This document shows, in pieces, positions 48,780-57,991 of a stretch of DNA of 64,000 nt. The notes under the pieces were generated by a model. That model had not been told where the DNA came from. It made no database searches and saw only the letters and a list, made by a program, of their open reading frames with translations. The first letter of the stretch is position 1; each line of letters opens with the position of its first letter. The position numbers were made by a program, and so were the translations under genes. This stretch comes from Xenorhabdus sp. BG5 (lineage in GTDB: Bacteria; Pseudomonadota; Gammaproteobacteria; Enterobacterales; Enterobacteriaceae), in the NCBI RefSeq assembly GCF_015163665.1, contig NZ_JADEUG010000005.1, forward strand, positions 62,001-126,000, read 5' to 3'.

Positions 48780-49826
48780 ATGTACAAAACAGATGAGTTA
48801 AGAACCCACCGCATTGATAGCCTGATCACACCTAAAGCACTTGCAGAACAATATCCTATATCAGACAAAATCTTACAAAATGTGACATTGTCACGAAAGC
48901 GTATTGAATCCATCCTGACAGGCGAAGATCAACGTCTATTGGTTATTATTGGCCCTTGCTCCATTCATGATGTTGATGCAGCTCTTGATTATGCCTCTCG
49001 CTTACGCATCCTGCGCGAAAAATACCAGCAAAATCTCGAAATTGTGATGCGAACTTATTTCGAGAAACCAAGAACCGTTGTTGGCTGGAAAGGCTTGATT
49101 TCAGATCCCCTGTTAGACGGCTCTTGCCAGATTAATAAAGGGCTCTCTCTTGCCCGCAAACTGTTAATTGATATCAATGAATTAGGTGTTCCGACAGCCA
49201 CAGAATTTCTGGATATGGTTACGGGTCAATACATTGCCGATTTAATCAGTTGGGGGGCAATCGGCGCCAGAACAACAGAGAGCCAAATTCACCGAGAAAT
49301 GGCTTCTGCCTTGTCATGTCCAGTAGGTTTTAAAAACGGGACAGATGGCAATACGCTTATCGCTATTGATGCAATACGTGCAGTACGAGCCAGGCATCTG
49401 TTTTTGTCCCCAGATAAAAACGGTCAGATGACGATTTATCAAACCAGCGGCAACCCCTATGGACATATTATTATGCGTGGTGGGAAAAAACCGAATTACA
49501 GTGCTGAAGATATTGCAGCAACTTGCCACAAATTACATGAATTTCACTTACCTGAACGCTTAATTGTGGATTGTAGCCATGCTAATTGCCAGAAAATTCA
49601 TCGTCGCCAATTGGATATAGCAAGAAATATTGGTGAACAGATCCAATTTGGCTCAACAGCGATTGCTGGTGTTATGGCTGAAAGCTTTTTAATTGAGGGA
49701 ACGCAAAAAGTTATTAAGGGAGGATCTTTGACCTACGGCCAATCTATTACCGATCCATGTCTTGGCTGGCAAGACACGGAAGAATTTATCAATATTCTTG
49801 ATGAAGCCATGAGAAATCGTTCCTGA
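48780..49826 (+). CDS. aroH: DAHP synthase, Trp-sensitive (AroH)
   Basis: Joins PEP and erythrose 4-phosphate in the first step of aromatic amino acid synthesis. 348-residue class I DAHP synthase with GPCSIHD, KPRTVVGWKGLISDP and GARTTESQIHRE. The N-terminus and ppsR neighbourhood point to the Trp-sensitive AroH isozyme. In E. coli aroH is repressed by TrpR; I see no clear trp operator in the 157 bases upstream. TyrR, encoded in this window, controls the sister isozymes in E. coli. Confidence 0.93.
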   Translation: MYKTDELRTHRIDSLITPKALAEQYPISDKILQNVTLSRKRIESILTGEDQRLLVIIGPCSIHDVDAALDYASRLRILREKYQQNLEIVMRTYFEKPRTVVGWKGLISDPLLDGSCQINKGLSLARKLLIDINELGVPTATEFLDMVTGQYIADLISWGAIGARTTESQIHREMASALSCPVGFKNGTDGNTLIAIDAIRAVRARHLFLSPDKNGQMTIYQTSGNPYGHIIMRGGKKPNYSAEDIAATCHKLHEFHLPERLIVDCSHANCQKIHRRQLDIARNIGEQIQFGSTAIAGVMAESFLIEGTQKVIKGGSLTYGQSITDPCLGWQDTEEFINILDEAMRNRS

Positions 49827-49840
49827 ATCCTTTCCTTATT

Positions 49841-49868
49841 TTGGCTCCCACTGACTATCGGGAGCCAA
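49841..49868 (+). terminator. Hairpin after aroH
   Basis: Perfect 9-bp stem TTGGCTCCC/GGGAGCCAA with a 10-base loop, 14 bases after the aroH stop. No T-run follows, so it may be a weak terminator. Confidence 0.55.
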
Positions 49869-49958
49869 TCGCTATAAATTTAAATCCTTTAGAATCAAAA
49901 TATTAACTTAAAATTTCAGGTATAGAAAAAATAGCTTGAAGTTAACCACTATTGAAAC

Positions 49959-49977
49959 GATAATTATTCTCAATATC
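49959..49977 (+). promoter_or_regulatory. Fur box of the haemin uptake operon
   Basis: GATAATTATTCTCAATATC matches 15 of 19 positions of the Fur consensus GATAATGATAATCATTATC. An overlapping dyad ATAATTATTCT/AGAATAATTAT spans 49960-49988. It lies about 150 bases before the haem receptor gene, so the operon should be switched on when iron is low. Confidence 0.8.
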
Positions 49978-50125
49978 AGAATAATTATTGTTCAATAAAA
50001 TCAAATGCATTGATGGTCAACTCTGACACAATAAAAAATCTAACAAACTCACTGCTAAATAACAGTGATATATCAGTTAATTGTGTTCATAAGAACGCAC
50101 TATTTCACTATGGAAATTGACTTGC

Positions 50126-52165
50126 ATGACTTTAATTAAATCACCAAGCCTGAAATTGTCTACATTAAGTGTACTCATCTTCACGAGTTTATCTTCTGCG
50201 TATGCCACAGCAGTACCTTCGGAAACAGTACATTCCAAGCAAGAGAAATCTTCCAAAGACACGGTAACTGTCTATGCCACTGGCAACCAACGTGACAGTT
50301 TTGAAGCCCCTATGATGGTGACAGTCATTGAAGGCAATTCGGCCAGCAATCAGGTTGCAGGCAACGCAAATGATTTACTACGCAATATTCCGGGCGTTAG
50401 TGTCGCGGGTATTGGCCGCGCCAATGGACAAGATATCAGCATTCGGGGTTATACCCAAAAAGGGGTTTTGACCCTTGTTGATGGTATTCGACAAGGAACT
50501 GATACCGGACACCTTAATGGTGTCTTCCTCGATCCCGCTTTGATTAAGCAAGTGGAAGTTGTCCGTGGCCCATCAGCACTCCTTTATGGCAGTGGGGCTT
50601 TGGGGGGTGTTATTGCCTATCAAACAGTAGATGCTGCTGATTTACTGGAAGAAGGCAAAAATACGGGTTTTCGTGTTTTTAGCCGCGCAGGGAGCGGTGA
50701 CCACAGTCTGGGATTTGGGGGCGCTGCATTCGGTAAAACCGAACAGTTTGATGGTTTAGTTGCATTTGGCACCCGTGACGCGGGTAATATCCGTTTCGGT
50801 AAAGGCATAACAGAAAATAACGATGAATTCAGTGGCAATGCGTTGGTAAAAGGCTCCTGGAAAATAGATGACAACCAAAAGCTCAGTGGCAACTTGCGTT
50901 ATTACCGCAATGAGGCACATGAGCCTAAAAATCCACAAGGTACCTATGACGGGAGAAACAAACGAGTAGACCGCACCACAGCACAACGTGATGCTCAATT
51001 GTCTTATCAATTAAACCCAGCCCAATATAGTTGGTTAAACGCCAAAGCAGATATTTATTATTCCGATATCAATATTAATAACAGAAGCAAAGACAAGGTT
51101 TTTGAAGGTCGTAAACAAGAAACTTATGGTATAAAACTTGAAAACCGTTCCCATTTGGGAAGTACTGCCTTTGCTGCCCACCAATTTACTTATGGTGGTG
51201 AAGCCTATAAACAAAAACAAAAGCCAAGTAGCAGTATTGTAATGGGCTTTCCCAATGCCGATATCCGTTTTGCATCTGGCTGGGTTCAAGATGAAATGAC
51301 CCTGCGTGATTTACCTGTCTCATTTATTGTGGGTACACGTTACGACAATTACAAAGCCACAAATAGCAAATATGATGATATTAGTGCCGACAAATGGTCA
51401 TCAAAAGGCGCCGTTAGTATTACCCCTACAGATTGGTCAATGCTATTTGCCTCTTATTCTCAAGCATTCCGTTCTCCGACCATGGGTGAAATGTATAACG
51501 ATTCCATGCATTTTCCTGGAAACTACTGGAAACCCAATCCAAACCTACGTCCTGAAAGTAATGAAACTCAGGAATACGGTTTCGGGTTGCGTTTCGATGA
51601 ACTGTTTGCCAACAATGATGGACTGAAATTTAAAGCCAGTTATTTTGATACTCAAGCGAAAGATTACATATCTCTCACTATGACACCTGATATGAGGTTT
51701 ACGACATCTTCCAATATCCCAAAAGCTAAAATTTGGGGTTGGGATGTTTCTATGACGTATGATTCTGATTGGTTCAGTTGGGATCTCGCTTACAACCGGA
51801 CAACGGGTAAGAACGAAGAAACAGGGGCATCTATAGAAGCACTGACCCCTGATACCCTAACCAGTACCTTAGATATTCCATTATCTGACACAGATTTCTC
51901 TATTGGATGGATCGGTAAATTCACCCAGCATACCAAAATTAAAGGGGTACATGGCACCAATAGGAGTGAACAAAGCCGGAAAATTTCTCAATACGCAGGT
52001 TATGGCGTTAATGACTTCTACGTTAGCTATCATGGCACTGGAACATTAAAAGGGCTAACTACCTCCGTTGTATTGGGTAACGCTTTTGATAAAGCCTATT
52101 ACTCATCAGTGGGAGCACCACAGCATGGCCGTAATGCCAAACTGCTTGTCAGCTACCAGTGGTAG
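50126..52165 (+). CDS. hmuR: TonB-dependent haemin receptor (HemR/HmuR)
   Basis: Outer-membrane beta-barrel that takes up haem or haemoprotein-bound haem with TonB energy. Signal peptide (about 1-28), TonB box DTVTVYATG, plug domain (DLLRNIPGV, RGYTQKGVLTLVDGIRQG), and the haem-receptor motifs FRSPTMGEMY and NPNLRPESN with a nearby His, then a C-terminal strand ending in VSYQW (terminal Trp). 679 residues, close to Yersinia HemR (687). ATG 50126 is preferred to a TTG three codons earlier. First gene of hmuRSTUV. Confidence 0.93.
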   Translation: MTLIKSPSLKLSTLSVLIFTSLSSAYATAVPSETVHSKQEKSSKDTVTVYATGNQRDSFEAPMMVTVIEGNSASNQVAGNANDLLRNIPGVSVAGIGRANGQDISIRGYTQKGVLTLVDGIRQGTDTGHLNGVFLDPALIKQVEVVRGPSALLYGSGALGGVIAYQTVDAADLLEEGKNTGFRVFSRAGSGDHSLGFGGAAFGKTEQFDGLVAFGTRDAGNIRFGKGITENNDEFSGNALVKGSWKIDDNQKLSGNLRYYRNEAHEPKNPQGTYDGRNKRVDRTTAQRDAQLSYQLNPAQYSWLNAKADIYYSDININNRSKDKVFEGRKQETYGIKLENRSHLGSTAFAAHQFTYGGEAYKQKQKPSSSIVMGFPNADIRFASGWVQDEMTLRDLPVSFIVGTRYDNYKATNSKYDDISADKWSSKGAVSITPTDWSMLFASYSQAFRSPTMGEMYNDSMHFPGNYWKPNPNLRPESNETQEYGFGLRFDELFANNDGLKFKASYFDTQAKDYISLTMTPDMRFTTSSNIPKAKIWGWDVSMTYDSDWFSWDLAYNRTTGKNEETGASIEALTPDTLTSTLDIPLSDTDFSIGWIGKFTQHTKIKGVHGTNRSEQSRKISQYAGYGVNDFYVSYHGTGTLKGLTTSVVLGNAFDKAYYSSVGAPQHGRNAKLLVSYQW

Positions 52166-52239
52166 AAGAACAAACAAATTATTATCTCGATTTTAGAATA
52201 ACACTGTTTAAACACCGTTTTTTTAAGGAGCTAGCAACT

Positions 52240-53313
52240 GTGAATCAGTCACTTTATGAACGTTACCTACAAGCCAAGGCAGAAAACAAAGCTAAATATG
52301 CACGCGATTTGGCTGCTTACCTTAATGTCAGCGAAGGCGAGTTATTGCATAGCCGTGTCGGTATCGATGCAAAACGTTTGAATATTGACGCTCCTACCCT
52401 GCTTCAAGAACTGGCAACAGTTGGCGAAACTAAGGCGATTACCCGTAATGACTTTGCCGTTCATGAACATATTGGACGCTACGAAAATACCAAATTTAGC
52501 CCACATGTTGGTTTGATCCTTAACCCACGTGAGCTTGACTTGCGTCTATTCTTCGAACACTGGAGCAGTGTTTTCTCTTTGGTTGAACCCGCCAAGAATA
52601 GTGTGCGTCATAGCATTCAATTCTTTGATCGCCAAGGCGATGCGTTGCATAAAGTCTATGCCACCAGCAACACCGATATGGCTGCATGGGATGCACTGAT
52701 CGAAAAATACCAAGCTAGTGAAAATCCAGCGCTGGAAATTCAGCCAGAAGAAGTGCCTGAACATGCAGAAGTTACGGAACAACTGAAAGTACAGTTAGAT
52801 AAAGAATGGCGTGCCATGACGGATGTTCATCAATTCTTCATCATGATGAAACGCCACAATCTTAACCGCCAGCAGATTTTTAATGCCGTTAAAGATGATT
52901 TGGCTTATCGCGTGGATAATTCAGCACTCACTCAACTTGTTGAAGTTGCTTATAAAGATCAAAACGAAATCATGATCTTTGTCGGAAACCGGGGTTGTGT
53001 CCAAATTTTCACGGGGAAATTGGAACGTTTGATGCCGTATCAGGAAGAAAACTCTTCCCAAAAATGGCTCAACATTTTCAACCGCAATTTCACTTTGCAC
53101 CTGATTGAAAGTGCCGTCACAGAAAGCTGGGTTACCCGTAAGCCCACCGATTGTGGCTTCGTCACCAGCCTTGAGTTGTTTGATGCCGATGGCAACCAAA
53201 TCGCACAGTTGTACGGCCAACGCACTGAAGGTACGCCTGAGCAAGCCCAATGGCGTGAACAAATTGCTGCTTTACCTAAACTGCAACCAGAACAGGAAAC
53301 TTGTGTAGCATGA
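52240..53313 (+). CDS. hmuS: Cytoplasmic haem-binding / haem-degrading protein HemS (HmuS)
   Basis: Receives haem in the cytoplasm and takes part in iron release. Two repeated halves of the HemS/ChuX fold; the haem-ligand histidine region reads VRHSIQFFDRQGDALHKVY in the first half, with the related IMIFVGNRGCVQIFTG and DGFV-type (DCGFVTSLELFD) segments in the second. GTG 52240 is taken as start (357 residues): AAGGAG lies 10 bases upstream and MNQSLYERYLQAKAEN aligns with Yersinia HemS. The longer frame from 52159 overlaps hmuR. Confidence 0.93.
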   Translation: MNQSLYERYLQAKAENKAKYARDLAAYLNVSEGELLHSRVGIDAKRLNIDAPTLLQELATVGETKAITRNDFAVHEHIGRYENTKFSPHVGLILNPRELDLRLFFEHWSSVFSLVEPAKNSVRHSIQFFDRQGDALHKVYATSNTDMAAWDALIEKYQASENPALEIQPEEVPEHAEVTEQLKVQLDKEWRAMTDVHQFFIMMKRHNLNRQQIFNAVKDDLAYRVDNSALTQLVEVAYKDQNEIMIFVGNRGCVQIFTGKLERLMPYQEENSSQKWLNIFNRNFTLHLIESAVTESWVTRKPTDCGFVTSLELFDADGNQIAQLYGQRTEGTPEQAQWREQIAALPKLQPEQETCVA

Positions 53314-54128
53314 AAAAATGGCTTCTAACATTTATGCTTGCCATCTCTTTCAATGTGTTCTCTGCTGAACGCATTGTTACCATTGGTGGCGATGTGTCTG
53401 AAATTGTTTTTGCACTTGGTGAAGGACAGCACGTTGTCGCAAGGGACAGTACCAGCCAAAATCCCAAGGAACTGCTTTCCTTACCCGATATCGGGTATAT
53501 GAGGATGTTGAATTCAGAAGGGATTCTATCCATGCGCCCCTCACTGGTGATTGCAAGTGAGTCGGCGCAACCTTCCCTGGCACTCAAGCAAGTCGAAGAT
53601 TCTGGTGTAAAAGTCATTAAAGTGACCAACGAAACCTCGTTAGAAGCCGTTCCTGCAAAAATCATGACCGTCGCCAAGGCGGTCAACCAGGAAAAACGGG
53701 GTGAGGCCTTGATTGCTCAATATCGGCAACAACTCGCAACTATCGCCACGTCAGATATTTCCACCAAAATAGTCTTTGTCATGAGTCACGGTGGCATCAT
53801 GCCAATGGCGGCTGGTCAAAAAACCGCAGCCGATCAAATTATCCGTGCCATTGGGGCAAAAAATGCGATGCAAGGTTTCCAGGGATACCGCCCTTTATCT
53901 CAGGAAGGGGTTATTGCCAGCAAGCCGGACTTACTGCTAGTCAGCACCGAAGGGCTAAAAACGTTAGGTGGGATGGATAAAGTTTGGCAGCTTCCTGGGC
54001 TAAGCTTCACACCAGCAGGAAAGAAAAAACAGGTCGTGGTTGTTGATGAAATGGGCCTGCTTGGTTTCGGCCTGCAAACACCCGCTGTGATGAAACAAGT
54101 CCGTGATGCTGCGGAGAAAGCGCAATGA
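53310..54128 (+). CDS. hmuT: Periplasmic haemin-binding protein (HmuT)
   Basis: Class III periplasmic binding protein that hands haem to HmuUV. Signal peptide (about 1-20, FNVFSAE), then the fold with ERIVTIGGDVSEIVFALGEG at its beginning and GYRPLSQEGVIASKPDLLLVS later; a Tyr in this region ligates haem in related proteins. 272 residues. ATG 53310 overlaps the hmuS stop (ATGA) and the end overlaps hmuU by 4 bases, so the genes are coupled. Confidence 0.93.
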   Translation: MKKWLLTFMLAISFNVFSAERIVTIGGDVSEIVFALGEGQHVVARDSTSQNPKELLSLPDIGYMRMLNSEGILSMRPSLVIASESAQPSLALKQVEDSGVKVIKVTNETSLEAVPAKIMTVAKAVNQEKRGEALIAQYRQQLATIATSDISTKIVFVMSHGGIMPMAAGQKTAADQIIRAIGAKNAMQGFQGYRPLSQEGVIASKPDLLLVSTEGLKTLGGMDKVWQLPGLSFTPAGKKKQVVVVDEMGLLGFGLQTPAVMKQVRDAAEKAQ

Positions 54129-55126
54129 GCCATTCCCGCTCCCCTAGTTTCGGTGTGATAGTGCTGAGTTTATTGTTGTTCCTTCTGGCAATTAGCTCAG
54201 CAAATATGGGGGCATTGCCACTTTCTTTTAAAACACTGTGGGAATCCTCTTTGGATGACCCACAGTGGCAAATCTGGTTAAACATTCGTCTCCCACGTAT
54301 TTTGCTGGCAATCCTCGTTGGAGGAGCGTTGGCTATATCCGGTGCCGTAATGCAAGGGTTATTTCGTAATCCTCTGGCCGATCCCGGATTATTAGGGATC
54401 AGCAGTGGTGCAGCACTTACCGTCGCAATGTTTATTGTGTTGCCTTTCGCCCTACCTGCCAGCATTGCGTTGTACGGGCATATTATTGCTGCTTTTATCG
54501 GCAGTTTGTTGGTATCATCCCTGATATTCATTCTCAACAAATATAACCACGGCAACCTGTCAAAGCTACTCCTTGCAGGCATCGCCATTAATGCACTATG
54601 TTCGTCATTTATTGGTGTATTGAGCTATATCAGTAACGACCAACAGTTACGCCAATTTTCCATTTGGATGATGGGGTCACTCAGTCAAATAGAGTGGCCA
54701 ACACTAGCAATTGCTGCATCACTCATTATTCCTGTTTGTATGCTGACAATCAGTCAGTCACGCAAACTCAATTTGCTGCAACTGGGTGATGAGGAAGCAC
54801 ACTATTTAGGCATTAATGTCCAACGCACCAAATATCAATTATTGCTGTTAAGTGCCTTGTTAGTTGGATGTGCCGTTGCTTTGACCGGTGTCATTGGCTT
54901 CATTGGCTTAGTTATCCCACACCTTGCCAGGCAGCGATTTGGGGGAGATCATACTTGGCTATTGCCGATATCTGCCCTGGGTGGTGCCTGTCTTCTGTTA
55001 AAAGCCGACACATTAGCCAGAACATTAGTTTCTCCTGCTGAAATGCCCGTAGGCCTTATCACTGGTTTGATCGGGGCTCCCTATTTTTTATGGCTTATTC
55101 TTAAGCCATCAAGAAACCGTTCATAA
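54125..55126 (+). CDS. hmuU: Haemin ABC transporter permease (HmuU, FecCD family)
   Basis: Inner-membrane permease with about 10 predicted helices. FecCD family marks are present: [19 protein letters not shown] near the N-terminus, [17 protein letters not shown], and [15 protein letters not shown] with the ATPase-contact loop before the last helices. 333 residues, the usual length. Overlaps hmuT by 4 bases and hmuV by 1 base (TAATG). Confidence 0.94.
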   Translation: MSHSRSPSFGVIVLSLLLFLLAISSANMGALPLSFKTLWESSLDDPQWQIWLNIRLPRILLAILVGGALAISGAVMQGLFRNPLADPGLLGISSGAALTVAMFIVLPFALPASIALYGHIIAAFIGSLLVSSLIFILNKYNHGNLSKLLLAGIAINALCSSFIGVLSYISNDQQLRQFSIWMMGSLSQIEWPTLAIAASLIIPVCMLTISQSRKLNLLQLGDEEAHYLGINVQRTKYQLLLLSALLVGCAVALTGVIGFIGLVIPHLARQRFGGDHTWLLPISALGGACLLLKADTLARTLVSPAEMPVGLITGLIGAPYFLWLILKPSRNRS

Positions 55127-55920
55127 TGGAACCGATCATGTCAAATAATTTACTTGAAGCACGAAATTTAAATTATTTCATCGGGCAGCGTCAGATCATC
55201 AAGGATGTTTCCCTTTCCCTGCGTCAAGGGGAAGTTGTAGCAATTATTGGCCCAAACGGGGCGGGGAAATCAACACTGTTACGTCTATTGACCGGCTATA
55301 TTCTACCCAATTCGGGAGATTGTCTGTTAAAAGGTACGCCCATTTCTCGCTGGCCAACTCAGCAACTGGCTCGTATTCGTGCAGTCATGCGGCAATATAG
55401 CGCCCTCTCCTTTCCATTTAGTGTAGAGGAAGTTATTGCTATGGGACGCGTTCCCCATGAAAATGCTCATAAAAAAATCGCCATTGATGAAGCGATTGCG
55501 TTGACAGAGTGTGAAGAACTGAGAAACAGGAATTATCAGCAATTATCGGGGGGAGAACAACAGCGGGTTCAACTAGCAAGAGTGTTAGCTCAACTTTGGC
55601 ACCCTGAACCTATCGAATCGTGTCTGTTTTTGGATGAACCCACGTCGGCACTGGATCTTTATCACCAACAACATACATTGCGATTGGTTCACCGCCTGAC
55701 ACGACAGCATCCCATTGCTGCCTGTTGTGTATTGCATGATTTGAACCTGGCTTCACTTTATGCCGATAAAATTATCTTGTTGCACAAAGGCCAATTAGTT
55801 GCATCCGGCACTCCACAAGATGTGCTGCGTGATGATATTCTTAAGCAATGGTATCAAGCCGACTTGGGCGTTATGCAGCACCCTGAAACTCATCAGCCAC
55901 AGATCTATCTCCGCCAATAA
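55126..55920 (+). CDS. hmuV: Haemin ABC transporter ATP-binding protein (HmuV)
   Basis: ATPase that powers haem import. Walker A GPNGAGKS, signature [15 protein letters not shown], Walker [13 protein letters not shown], and the switch His in CCVLHDLNL. 264 residues from ATG 55126, which overlaps the hmuU stop; an ATG four codons later (55138) is possible. The C-terminus RWYQADLGV...PQIYLRQ-type ending matches Yersinia HmuV. Last gene of the operon; a dyad at 55969-55998 follows. Confidence 0.94.
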   Translation: MEPIMSNNLLEARNLNYFIGQRQIIKDVSLSLRQGEVVAIIGPNGAGKSTLLRLLTGYILPNSGDCLLKGTPISRWPTQQLARIRAVMRQYSALSFPFSVEEVIAMGRVPHENAHKKIAIDEAIALTECEELRNRNYQQLSGGEQQRVQLARVLAQLWHPEPIESCLFLDEPTSALDLYHQQHTLRLVHRLTRQHPIAACCVLHDLNLASLYADKIILLHKGQLVASGTPQDVLRDDILKQWYQADLGVMQHPETHQPQIYLRQ

Positions 55921-55941
55921 AAGGTTATCGTTTGTTCCCGT

Positions 55942-56082
55942 TTAATGATGAGAAGCAGAATAAGAAAGGCAAATTTTGCTGTGAGCGGCAAAATTTGCTT
56001 CAAATCCTGTGACTCCCGCTATCACTAACGCGTAAAAAATAAAAAACCAGCTTTCTGAGTAAATAGATATATCCGATTGCAT
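55942..56082 (-). CDS. Possible small membrane protein (46 residues), unknown
   Basis: I do not recognise this protein. The minus strand from ATG 56082 to 55942 encodes 46 residues with one hydrophobic helix (WFFIFYALVIAGVTGF, about 12-27) and a short polar tail ending in His-His. The ribosome binding site is convincing: GAGG five bases before the ATG, and a similar GAGGATGT precedes ynhF. Against it, the last third overlaps an inverted repeat (55969-55998) that could instead be the hmu terminator. Convergent with hmuV, divergent from the AraC-type gene. Confidence 0.38.
   Translation of the reverse strand: MQSDISIYSESWFFIFYALVIAGVTGFEANFAAHSKICLSYSASHH
55969..55998. terminator. Dyad after the hmu operon
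   Basis: Perfect 11-bp arms GCAAATTTTGC/GCAAAATTTGC with an 8-base loop, 49 bases after the hmuV stop. No T-run follows; assignment as a terminator is tentative. Confidence 0.45.
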
Positions 56083-56208
56083 TACATCCTCAACAGCACA
56101 TTTTGCGTATACGATAAAAAAGAAATTCTTAAAATGGCTCACATAATAACGTAACTAATTATTTATCAGTATATTTTTAGCAAAACCCCACCCATGTGGA
56201 AGGTAAAC

Positions 56209-56601
56209 ATGTTAGAAAATGTTATCAACGATATTGTAAGATGGTTAGAAAGCCAACTTCAACAAACTGAAGGTATAAAAATAGATGCTATAGCCCATAA
56301 AAGTGGTTATTCAAAATGGCATTTGCAACGAATTTTTAAGGAATTGAAAGGCTGTACGTTAGGTCAATATGTGCGCCGCCGTCGCCTCCATGAAGCAGCC
56401 AGATCTTTGCGTGAAGACAATTTACCCATTCTTGACATTGCTCTTCAATATGGCTTTAGTTCTCAAGCTACATTTACTCGAATATTTAAAAAACATTTTA
56501 ATACTACGCCCGCTAAATTCCGGGAAAATGGACATCTGCCTGAGTTCAAAGCATTTTTGTATTGTGAGGAATATATCCCAGAGTATAAATACTGTGAATA
56601 A
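56209..56601 (+). CDS. AraC family regulator, MarA/SoxS/Rob-like
   Basis: Single-domain DNA-binding protein of 130 residues with two helix-turn-helix motifs: IDAIAHKSGYSKWHLQRIFKE and ILDIALQYGFSSQATFTRIFKK, both strongly like MarA and SoxS. Such proteins activate efflux, redox and permeability genes. ATG 56209 follows GGAAGGT by five bases, so it is preferred to the ATG at 56194. The neighbourhood (hmu, nlpC, arn) is not that of marRAB or soxRS, so I give no symbol; effector and targets are unknown. Confidence 0.88.
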   Translation: MLENVINDIVRWLESQLQQTEGIKIDAIAHKSGYSKWHLQRIFKELKGCTLGQYVRRRRLHEAARSLREDNLPILDIALQYGFSSQATFTRIFKKHFNTTPAKFRENGHLPEFKAFLYCEEYIPEYKYCE

Positions 56602-56724
56602 TAAATACGGGATCATTCGAATCTGAAAATAACAGACGTAATGAGGACATTTTTGACTCTGGCAAAAATTATAAAACTTTAAGATATTATAAAACACTGC
56701 CAGAACAATCAGATAGAAGTGACG

Positions 56725-57198
56725 TTAAATCCTACGAGCTTGCCAAAAAACACGACGCCAATACACATTCTCAAGAGAAGAACGTATTACGCCTTTACTT
56801 GTGGATGCATGAATGAATTCATTGTTAGTATCGTAAATACCCACATGCAACCCACTCTTTCCACTGCCGGTTTTGAAAAAAACCAGATCGCCCGGCATCA
56901 GATCATCTTGGCTTATCCATGTGCCTATTCGGGTTTGTTCACTTGTTGTGCGAGGAAGCTGGATATTAAAGCGATCAGAAAAAGTTCGGTACACAAATCC
57001 GGAACAATCAATACCATGCCTATCCATACCACCATAGCGATACGGCGTATTCTGCCATTGCTCAAGTTGATCTTTTAACTGAGCAATGACCATTATTGGA
57101 TCAGAGAGAGCCACCTTCAGCGGAGACAAATTAGGGTTGGTACAACCAATAAGAAAGAAACTCAATAACAAGCATAAATGCCTTATTCTTATTACCAT
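56725..57198 (-). CDS. nlpC: NlpC/P60 lipoprotein NlpC
   Basis: Predicted outer-membrane lipoprotein with a peptidoglycan hydrolase fold. Signal peptide with lipobox LIGC, then the NlpC/P60 domain: PYRYGGMDRHGIDCSGFVYR with the catalytic Cys, LHVGIYDTNNEFIHAS with the catalytic His, and the same ending FWQARRI as E. coli NlpC (154 residues). ATG 57198 gives 157 residues with GAGGG upstream; the longer frame from 57288 would run into arnF. It lies 59 bases after arnF on the same strand and may be cotranscribed. Confidence 0.93.
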   Translation of the reverse strand: MVIRIRHLCLLLSFFLIGCTNPNLSPLKVALSDPIMVIAQLKDQLEQWQNTPYRYGGMDRHGIDCSGFVYRTFSDRFNIQLPRTTSEQTRIGTWISQDDLMPGDLVFFKTGSGKSGLHVGIYDTNNEFIHASTSKGVIRSSLENVYWRRVFWQARRI

Positions 57199-57257
57199 CC
57201 GCTTTCCCTCAATCATCATTTTTTCCTCAATCACTACATAGAAACAACAAACTTTAA

Positions 57258-57644
57258 CTATTTTGTTTCCGGTCTGCTGATTAACCAAACACCCAATAAG
57301 ATGAAAAAAACGCCCAACGTTTTTAACAGTGAGACAGTTTCACTAAACCAAGGTAATAAAGCCACCATTAAATAAACAAAGGCATAACTCAAGCTAATAA
57401 TAGGGTACGCTTTATTCAATGGCAGATATTTCAATGTGAAAAACCAACATAACATGGATAGTATATAGCCCGCCAATCCTGCCATAATCATCAGCAAAGG
57501 ATTGTGATTTGCCCAAAGCCAGTTGATATCCAGCCAGTGCATTGATAACGAAAGTTCCGGTAAATGAGCCACTCCCCACTTCAATAACAATTGCGCTACA
57601 GTGATCAGCAGGACACTCGCCATCCCCCAAAGATAACCTTTCAT
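57258..57644 (-). CDS. arnF: L-Ara4N-phosphoundecaprenol flippase subunit ArnF
   Basis: Small multidrug-resistance-like membrane protein (EamA type) of 128 residues with four predicted helices. It pairs with ArnE to move undecaprenyl-phosphate-L-Ara4N across the inner membrane. The central stretch [17 protein letters not shown] is typical. Starts inside the end of arnE (4-base overlap). Last of the seven arn genes. Confidence 0.92.
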   Translation of the reverse strand: MKGYLWGMASVLLITVAQLLLKWGVAHLPELSLSMHWLDINWLWANHNPLLMIMAGLAGYILSMLCWFFTLKYLPLNKAYPIISLSYAFVYLMVALLPWFSETVSLLKTLGVFFILLGVWLISRPETK

Positions 57645-57991
57645 TGACTTAAACTCATCAATAAGATCCCGAACATAATGGCAAAAACCCCCATCCAGTG
57701 CTTTAATCCCACCTTTTCTTGATACAAAAATTGCCCAATCAAAGTCACTATGACAAAATTTATACTAAGCATAGGGTAAGCAATGCTCAGTGGAAAAAAT
57801 TGCAATAATCGCAACCAAAATATCATTCCTATACCCAACAGAAGAATAGCACTGGACAGCCATATCACCATCAATACCACTTTATGCGGGTTATTTTTTT
57901 TCTGCCAACAAATAACCGCTTGCTTCTGGCACAATTGCCCCGCACAAGTAAGCAGACTAACCAAAATCAATAATATTATATTACTGCTCAT
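57641..57991 (-). CDS. arnE: L-Ara4N-phosphoundecaprenol flippase subunit ArnE
   Basis: Partner of ArnF: 116 residues, four predicted membrane helices, with [25 protein letters not shown] as the EamA-like core and [10 protein letters not shown] leading into the last helix. Overlaps both arnT (57988-57991) and arnF (57641-57644) by 4 bases. Length is close to E. coli ArnE (111). Confidence 0.92.
   Translation of the reverse strand: MSSNIILLILVSLLTCAGQLCQKQAVICWQKKNNPHKVVLMVIWLSSAILLLGIGMIFWLRLLQFFPLSIAYPMLSINFVIVTLIGQFLYQEKVGLKHWMGVFAIMFGILLMSLSQ

Noticed and set aside
52159..52239. Longer hmuS start overlapping the end of hmuR
   Set aside because: The extra 27 residues do not match HemS, and a clear AAGGAG lies before GTG 52240.
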